DNA of 64,000 nt, from positions 1-64,000 of the forward strand of contig NZ_FNDG01000006.1 of NCBI RefSeq assembly GCF_900100535.1. Reading direction: 5' to 3'. A program made the translations under genes and the position numbers. The notes under the pieces were generated by a model. It did not search any database. It had not been told where the DNA came from and worked only from the letters and a program-made list of their open reading frames with translations. Below, one piece after another: positions 58,968 to 64,000 of this stretch (positions are counted from its first letter, which is position 1; each line of letters opens with the position of its first letter). Source of the DNA: Phytopseudomonas flavescens (GTDB lineage: Bacteria; Pseudomonadota; Gammaproteobacteria; Pseudomonadales; Pseudomonadaceae).

Positions 58968-59006
58968 CGATCACTCCTTGATCGTGGCGGTTCACTCGAC
59001 GCCGCG

Positions 59007-59264
59007 TCAGGGCGTCGTTGTACTGCCTGACTCCATTTCGGCGACCCTGGCCTCCAGAGCCTCGAGGCGTGCGCGGGTGCGCGCCAGCACCAGCATCTGG
59101 CTGTCGAACTCCTCGCGGCTGACCAGATCCAGTTTGCTCAAGCTGCTCTGCAGAAGCGCCTTGAGTTGGCTCTCGAGCTCGCTGCGTGGCAACGGATTGT
59201 CGCCGCTGAGCAGGCGTGTCGCCTGGCTGCTGAGCGCGTCTAGCAATGCTTTGGGTGGCAGCAT
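59007..59264 (-). CDS. ubiK: Ubiquinone biosynthesis accessory factor UbiK (BMFP domain)
   Basis: This 85-residue protein has a C-terminal coiled coil (about 45-80, FDSQMLVLARTRARLEALEARVAEME) and the SREEFD motif of the YqiC/UbiK family. UbiK trimers assist late hydroxylation steps of ubiquinone synthesis with UbiJ. The start at 59264 gives the normal length. It is 39 bp before comM on the same strand. Confidence 0.9.
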   Translation of the reverse strand: MLPPKALLDALSSQATRLLSGDNPLPRSELESQLKALLQSSLSKLDLVSREEFDSQMLVLARTRARLEALEARVAEMESGSTTTP

Positions 59265-59330
59265 GGGAACCTTCCGGAAACGATTGGCGGCAGTGTAGCA
59301 CGGTGGTTTTCGGAGGCGGCCGGCTGTCGG

Positions 59331-59380
59331 TGCACTGAATTGGTGCGCCCAGCAATGCGCTTTGGCGCCGTTCTGGTGCG
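59331..59380 (+). promoter_or_regulatory. Two NtrC-type binding sites upstream of glnK
   Basis: Site 1 (59331-59347, TGCACTGAATTGGTGCG) matches TGCACCA-N3-TGGTGCA at 12 of 14 defined positions. Site 2 (59364-59380, GGCGCCGTTCTGGTGCG) is weaker in its left arm. They are 33 bp apart (three turns) and about 110-140 bp before the expected start of transcription, the usual enhancer distance for sigma-54. Confidence 0.75.
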
Positions 59381-59455
59381 GTAGTACCGCGTGGTGGTTT
59401 GCCGACATGCCTCGGTGCGCCCGTAACGTCCTGAAACGAGGAGATTTGCTGGTAT

Positions 59456-59472
59456 TGGCAAGCTTTCTGCTT
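59456..59472 (+). promoter_or_regulatory. Sigma-54 (-24/-12) promoter of glnK-amtB
   Basis: The sequence TGGCAAGCTTTCTGCTT has GG at 59457-59458 and GC at 59469-59470, the exact 12-bp GG-to-GC spacing required. Transcription would start near 59481, giving a leader of about 185 nt before glnK. Confidence 0.85.
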
Positions 59473-59609
59473 GGAGGCAGATGACCCATGCACCGATGCG
59501 GTTCGGTCGTACCGTACGGGCGGGGAGTGTTTCGCCGGGAGCAGTTGGTGGTATCGGGATCAGCCTGTCTTGGCAACCGATGCATACAAAAGCCAGACAC
59601 TGAGCTTAG

Positions 59610-60005
<396 letters not shown>

Positions 60006-60046
60006 GCTCTGCCCCCTTACCCCCCAATCGTCCCAGGAGTTAAATC

Positions 60047-61363
60047 ATGACTCTGCGAAAAGTCGCAGGGCTCGGAGCCCTTTCGTCCCTGTTTTTCCCC
60101 GGCATGGCCATGGCGCAGGAAGCGACACTCAATTCCGGTGACACCGCCTGGATGCTGACCGCCACCGCCTTGGTACTGTTCATGACCATCCCCGGCCTGG
60201 CGCTGTTCTATGCGGGCATGGTGCGTTCCAAGAACGTCCTGTCGGTGATGATGCAGTGTTTCGCCATCACCGCGCTGATGAGCATCCTGTGGTTCGCCTA
60301 CGGTTACAGCCTGGCGTTCGACACCACCGGGATGGAAGCCGGTGTGACCAACTTCAGCTCCTTCGTGGGCGGTTTGGGCAACATGTTCCTCGGCAACCTG
60401 ACCAAGGAGTCGCTGACCGCGTCCTTCCCGGAAAGCGTATTCGTCACCTTCCAGATGACCTTCGCGATCATCACGCCTGCACTGATCGTCGGTGCCTTTG
60501 CCGAGCGTATGAAGTTCTCGGCGATGCTGGTGTTCATGACCGTCTGGTTCACCCTGGTATATGCACCGATCGCGCACATGGTCTGGGGCGGCGACGGCGC
60601 CCTGATGTGGGACTGGGGCGTGCTGGACTTCGCCGGTGGTACCGTGGTGCACATCAACGCCGGTATCGCCGGGCTGGTGGCGTGCATCGTGCTAGGCAAG
60701 CGCAAGGGCTTCCCGAGCGTGGCCATGGCGCCGCACAACCTGGGCTACACCCTGATCGGCGCGGCGATGCTGTGGGTCGGCTGGTTCGGTTTCAACGCCG
60801 GTTCCGCTGCCGCTGCTGACCAGACCGCCGGCATGGCCATGCTGGTTACCCAGATCGCCACCGCCGCCGCCGCGCTGGGGTGGATGTTTGCCGAGTGGGT
60901 CGCGCACGGCAAGCCAAGCGCTCTGGGCATCGCCTCTGGCGTCGTCGCAGGCCTGGTCGCCATCACCCCCGCTGCCGGCACCGTCGGCCCGATGGGCGCG
61001 ATGATCATCGGTCTGGCGTCCGGCGTGATCTGCTTCTTCTGTGCCACCAGCCTCAAGCGCAAGCTGGGCTACGACGACTCCCTGGACGTGTTCGGCGTGC
61101 ATGGCGTGGGCGGTATCGTCGGCGCGTTGCTGACCGGTATCTTCGCAGCACCTGCCCTGGGTGGCTTCGGCGAAGTCCAAGACATCGGCCTGCAACTGTG
61201 GATCCAGTTCAAAGGCGTTGCCTTCACCGTGATCTACACCACCATCGTCACCTTCGTGATCCTCAAGGTCATCGATGTGGTCATGGGCCTGCGTGTCAGC
61301 GAAGAAGAAGAGTCGGTTGGCCTCGACCTGGCTCAGCACAACGAGCGCGGTTACATCCTGTAA
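60047..61363 (+). CDS. amtB: Ammonium transporter AmtB
   Basis: This 438-residue Amt channel has a cleavable signal peptide (about 1-23, AMA|QEATLN) and 11 membrane helices. Signatures include FYAGMVRSKNVLSVMMQC, DFAGGTVVHINAGIAGL (with one of the twin pore His) and the second pore His in DVFGVHGVGGIVGALLTG. The C-terminal cytoplasmic tail binds GlnK. Confidence 0.97.
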   Translation: MTLRKVAGLGALSSLFFPGMAMAQEATLNSGDTAWMLTATALVLFMTIPGLALFYAGMVRSKNVLSVMMQCFAITALMSILWFAYGYSLAFDTTGMEAGVTNFSSFVGGLGNMFLGNLTKESLTASFPESVFVTFQMTFAIITPALIVGAFAERMKFSAMLVFMTVWFTLVYAPIAHMVWGGDGALMWDWGVLDFAGGTVVHINAGIAGLVACIVLGKRKGFPSVAMAPHNLGYTLIGAAMLWVGWFGFNAGSAAAADQTAGMAMLVTQIATAAAALGWMFAEWVAHGKPSALGIASGVVAGLVAITPAAGTVGPMGAMIIGLASGVICFFCATSLKRKLGYDDSLDVFGVHGVGGIVGALLTGIFAAPALGGFGEVQDIGLQLWIQFKGVAFTVIYTTIVTFVILKVIDVVMGLRVSEEEESVGLDLAQHNERGYIL

Positions 61364-61756
61364 CCCGAGTAGAGCCCGCCGCTTGCGGCGGGCGAGTGCC
61401 CGGAGCCAGTGGCCGGCCCGGGCATCTCGGTCGTCAGTACACGCCCAGCCGCTTGGCCGCCCGCTTCGATCCCCTCCATCTGCCGAATCGGCTGCACCAT
61501 TGGGTGCTCCAGTGCGGCAACCCATGGCTTGCCGCTCGGTGACGAGAAGCGCGTCGCGCAGGGCGAGGTGGCTCATGGCTGCCGCATGGCTCGAGCCTCC
61601 CTTTGATTGCCAGCCCCATGGCCTGTGCGGTTTCTTTCCCGGCGGATCGCGCGCCCCTGAAAATGATCCCCGAACCACCAAAAGGCCGTGCAGACGGCCT
61701 TTGCTTTTTTCTACGGCACGCTAGAATGCGCGCGTTGAAAAAACAGGACGGCGAAC
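61364..61756. other. Intergenic region amtB-yjbQ with two hairpins
   Basis: This 393-bp gap contains a GC-rich hairpin GCCCGCC/GGCGGGC at 61374-61393 just after amtB (no T run) and a proper terminator at 61681-61710. The stretch between them shows no convincing gene. A TAGAAT at 61722-61727 may be the -10 of yjbQ. Confidence 0.6.
61681..61710 (+). terminator. Rho-independent terminator before yjbQ
   Basis: The stem AAAGGCCGT / ACGGCCTTT with loop GCAG is followed by GCTTTTTT. Confidence 0.9.
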
Positions 61757-62182
61757 ATGTGGCAGCAACGGTTGATCAGCCTGCGTCCTCGGGTACGGGG
61801 CTTCCATCTCGTCACCGATGAATTGCAGGATTCATTACCGGAACTGCTGAGCTGCAGGGTGGGTCTGTTACACCTGTGGCTGCAGCACACGTCGGCGTCA
61901 CTGACTGTCAACGAGAATGCGGACCCGGCGGTAAGACGCGACTTCGAGCGCTTTTTTCGCCGCCTCGTCCCTGAGGATGCGGCGGGTTACGAGCATTGTG
62001 ACGAAGGACCGGACGACCTGCCGGCGCATTTCAAGTCGAGCCTGTTGGGCGTTCAGTTGCAGGTTCCCGTGAGCAACGGGCGCCTGGCACTGGGTACCTG
62101 GCAAGGGATTTACCTGGGCGAGCACCGTGAGCAGGGTGGTGCGCGCCGAGTGTTGGCGACCTTGCAAGGTACGGCGAATTGA
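61757..62182 (+). CDS. yjbQ: YjbQ family protein (UPF0047, thiamin-phosphate-synthase-like)
   Basis: This 141-residue compact protein has the UPF0047 signature [21 protein letters not shown] and ends with [22 protein letters not shown]. coli YjbQ shows weak thiamin phosphate synthase activity, and the physiological role is unclear. It is followed 76 bp later by sutA on the same strand. Confidence 0.93.
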   Translation: MWQQRLISLRPRVRGFHLVTDELQDSLPELLSCRVGLLHLWLQHTSASLTVNENADPAVRRDFERFFRRLVPEDAAGYEHCDEGPDDLPAHFKSSLLGVQLQVPVSNGRLALGTWQGIYLGEHREQGGARRVLATLQGTAN

Positions 62183-62258
62183 ATTTTTTCCAGGCGTTCG
62201 GCAGCGCTGGGCGACTGGGCTATAACTAACCTGCTTTTCGCAAGTCATGAGGTTGAAC

Positions 62259-62579
62259 ATGAGCGACGAAGAACTGGAACAAGACGAGCTGGAAGGCGCA
62301 GACGAGGACGACGGCGAGGAGCTGGCGGCCGCGGATGGCGATGGTGGCGATGACGACAGCGAATCCGACAGCGCGGCTCCTGCCAAGGGCAAGGCCAAGA
62401 AAGCCGTCGAAGTAGACGAGCTGCCGAGTGTCGAAGCCAAGCAAAAGGAGCGTGATGCGCTGGCTCGCGCCATGGAAGAGTTCCTGTCACGGGGTGGCAA
62501 GGTGCAGGAGGTCGAACCGAACGTGGTTTCCGACCCGCCCAAGAAGCCCGACAGCAAATACGGCAGCCGCCCCATCTGA
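62259..62579 (+). CDS. sutA: RNA-polymerase-binding regulator SutA
   Basis: This 106-residue protein begins with a highly acidic, disordered stretch (MSDEELEQDELEGADEDDGE). A short central helix (VEAKQKERDALARAMEEFLSRGGKV) and a conserved tail ending KKPDSKYGSRPI follow. In P. aeruginosa SutA binds RNA polymerase during slow growth and changes initiation at many promoters. An ATG at 62247 is also in frame, but the start at 62259 follows TGAGG and matches SutA. Confidence 0.93.
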   Translation: MSDEELEQDELEGADEDDGEELAAADGDGGDDDSESDSAAPAKGKAKKAVEVDELPSVEAKQKERDALARAMEEFLSRGGKVQEVEPNVVSDPPKKPDSKYGSRPI

Positions 62580-62597
62580 GGCAAACGCCGCTTGCAC

Positions 62598-62633
62598 ACG
62601 TCAAAGCCCGCCCTTTCAGGCGGGCTTTGACGT
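62598..62633 (+). terminator. Terminator after sutA
   Basis: A very strong stem ACGTCAAAGCCCGCC / GGCGGGCTTTGACGT with a T-containing descending arm. It can also serve yigB on the other strand. Confidence 0.88.
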
Positions 62634-62774
62634 TTCAGGGCGTAGAGACATGCGCCGGTGCTGGGTTTTAGCCCACCCATTACTCACATCCATCGAGCGT
62701 GGCAGCCCGGGCCAGGAGCGGTCCGGTGGGGCTTGAGGAGGGCGATCCGTTTTCGCCCGTCACTCGAACTGCCG

Positions 62775-63470
62775 CTAGGCCCAGCGCTGCAGCAGTGCTG
62801 GCAGCTCGCTCAGGCTGCGGATCTGCGCATCGGCTTCAGCGTCGCCGTCCCAGGCCTTGCCTTGCGGGTTGAACCAGACGGCGCGCCAGCCGGCCGCGCG
62901 CGCCCCGGCGATGTCGTCACCGGGGTGGTCGCCAATGTGCACGGCCTGCTCGGCCCGCATGCCGGAGCGGCTGAGCGCCTCCTGAAAGGGTTTGCGGTCG
63001 GGTTTACCGACGCCCAGCTCTTCAGCGCAGAGGATGACGCTGAAATAGTCGGCCAGCCCCAGGCGGCGCACGTCAGCATTGCCGTTGGTGATCACGCCCA
63101 GGTGGTAGCGGTTGGCCAATTGCTCCAGCGTGGTGACCGTATCGGCGAAGAAGGTGATCGCGTGACGCGCCTCGAGCATGGCCTGGAAAGCACCTTCGGC
63201 GAGGTGCCGGGCTTCGTCGGGAGCATGGCCGACCCCTTCCAGCGCATGCCGCAAGGTGCGCTGGCGCAGCTCGCTGAGGCGGTATTTCAGGCTCGGCTCG
63301 GCTTCCAGCAGGCGGCCGCGGGTCTGCCCCAGGTATGTGACAGGCTGGCTCGCCAGGCGGGGGGCGTGGGCGCTGATCCAGTCGCGCATGGCGGCCTCGG
63401 CGCCGAGGATCACCGGGCGGTTGTCCCACAGGGTGTCGTCGAGGTCGAAGGTGACCAAGCGGATACTCAT
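62775..63470 (-). CDS. yigB: HAD-superfamily phosphatase, YigB-like
   Basis: This 231-residue HAD hydrolase has motif [10 protein letters not shown] (nucleophile Asp at residue 9), motif II TNGNADV, and motif [13 protein letters not shown] with [19 protein letters not shown]. coli YigB hydrolyses FMN and other phosphates and is linked to xerC, as here. Its ATG overlaps the xerC stop by 4 bp. Confidence 0.93.
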   Translation of the reverse strand: MSIRLVTFDLDDTLWDNRPVILGAEAAMRDWISAHAPRLASQPVTYLGQTRGRLLEAEPSLKYRLSELRQRTLRHALEGVGHAPDEARHLAEGAFQAMLEARHAITFFADTVTTLEQLANRYHLGVITNGNADVRRLGLADYFSVILCAEELGVGKPDRKPFQEALSRSGMRAEQAVHIGDHPGDDIAGARAAGWRAVWFNPQGKAWDGDAEADAQIRSLSELPALLQRWA

Positions 63471-64000
63471 GAGTCCTGTTCCTTGCGGCGTTTGGCACGT
63501 GGATGGGCGCTGTCGTAGACCTTGCTCAGGTGCTGGAAATCCAGGTGGGTGTAGATCTGTGTGGTGGCGATGTCGGCATGGCCCAGCAGCTCCTGCACCG
63601 CGCGCAGATCCTGGGAAGATTCGAGCATGTGGCTGGCAAAGGAATGACGCAGCATGTGCGGATGAATGTGCTGGCCCAGCTCACTGATGCCTGCCTGGCG
63701 AACCCGCAGCTGCACCGCACGGGCGCCAATGCGGCGTCCCTGACGGCTGATGAACAGCGCACCCTCCGCCGGATTGGCCAGGGCGCGTAGCGGCAACCAT
63801 TGCTCCAGGGCTTCACGGGCCTTGCCGCCGACGGGCAGTTCACGCACCTTGTTGCCCTTGCCGACCACCCGCACCAGGCCGGCAGGCAGGTCGAGACCAT
63901 CGAGGTCGAGTGCGACCAGCTCCGACAGGCGCAACCCCGAGGAATAGAACAACTCGAGCATGGCGTGATCGCGGCGGGCGATGAAGTCGTCTTCCTGGGC
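63467..64000 (-). CDS. xerC: Tyrosine recombinase XerC, C-terminal part (truncated by window edge)
   Basis: The visible 177 residues are the catalytic domain of a site-specific tyrosine recombinase that resolves chromosome dimers at dif with XerD and FtsK. Catalytic residues are seen in [12 protein letters not shown] (Arg), [10 protein letters not shown] (His and Arg), LLGHADI (His) and TTQIYTHL (nucleophile Tyr). The N-terminal core-binding domain lies beyond 64000. XerC rather than XerD is chosen from the coupling to yigB. The stop overlaps the yigB start. Confidence 0.93.
   Translation of the reverse strand, partial: AQEDDFIARRDHAMLELFYSSGLRLSELVALDLDGLDLPAGLVRVVGKGNKVRELPVGGKAREALEQWLPLRALANPAEGALFISRQGRRIGARAVQLRVRQAGISELGQHIHPHMLRHSFASHMLESSQDLRAVQELLGHADIATTQIYTHLDFQHLSKVYDSAHPRAKRRKEQDS

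Noticed and set aside
59571..59583. Second TGGCAA...GC resembling a sigma-54 promoter before glnK
   Set aside because: GG-to-GC distance is 10, two bases short of what sigma-54 needs. The element at 59456-59472 has correct spacing.

Overview
The window reads as chromosome of a Pseudomonas species outside P. aeruginosa. Coding is dense, G+C is high and third positions are GC-rich. Almost every protein is a recognisable pseudomonad type (RhlE, LigB, SutA, the spu polyamine genes, an OprD-family porin, GlnK-AmtB, ComM, XerC). From memory of PAO1, blocks of its gene order are stitched together here: rhlE/metF/ahcY; metK-tkt-epd-pgk-fba; the GGDEF-EAL/desA/DGC/porin/aguA/spu block; and betT-comM-ubiK-glnK-amtB-yjbQ-sutA-yigB-xerC. 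No rRNA, tRNA or CRISPR array was seen.

Region by region. Bases 1-320 are one end of an IS481-type insertion sequence next to an NCTAGN target. Bases 0.6-9.1 kb hold a MarR-GNAT fusion regulator with its own palindrome, the helicase RhlE, and an iron-uptake cluster (siderophore-interacting reductase with a MarR regulator, then ECF sigma factor, FecR and a TonB receptor carrying a signalling domain). Bases 9.1-19.4 kb are rich in one-carbon and methyl-cycle genes: ppnN, then ahcY and metF behind a clear SAH riboswitch and sigma-70 promoter, and metK translationally coupled to an ArsR-methyltransferase regulator that resembles SahR. Bases 19.6-25.9 kb carry central carbon genes (tkt, epd, pgk, fba) with two small lipoproteins.

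Bases 26-36.6 kb hold a PQQ-type sugar dehydrogenase, a YgjP metallopeptidase, a Gre-like factor coupled to a YccS-type membrane protein, a YfcG-type GST, and the desaturase desA between two cyclic-di-GMP proteins. Bases 37-51.6 kb form a polyamine/agmatine district: porin, aguA, a polyamine-binding protein, spuI, and divergent spuBCDEFGH. Relative to the PAO1 arrangement as I recall it, spuA, aguB and aguR are not here, and an 822-bp spacer lies where spuA would be. A strong terminator-like hairpin separates the binding-protein genes from the transporter genes.

Bases 51.6-64 kb hold betT, a three-gene operon of unknown function (53883-57176), and then the conserved comM-ubiK / glnK-amtB / yjbQ-sutA / yigB-xerC run. 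The three-gene operon sits between two genes that I recall as neighbours in PAO1, includes an Imm26-like protein and a DUF6138-like protein, and is the best candidate here for an undescribed system. The glnK promoter has a textbook sigma-54 -24/-12 element with two NtrC-like sites upstream.
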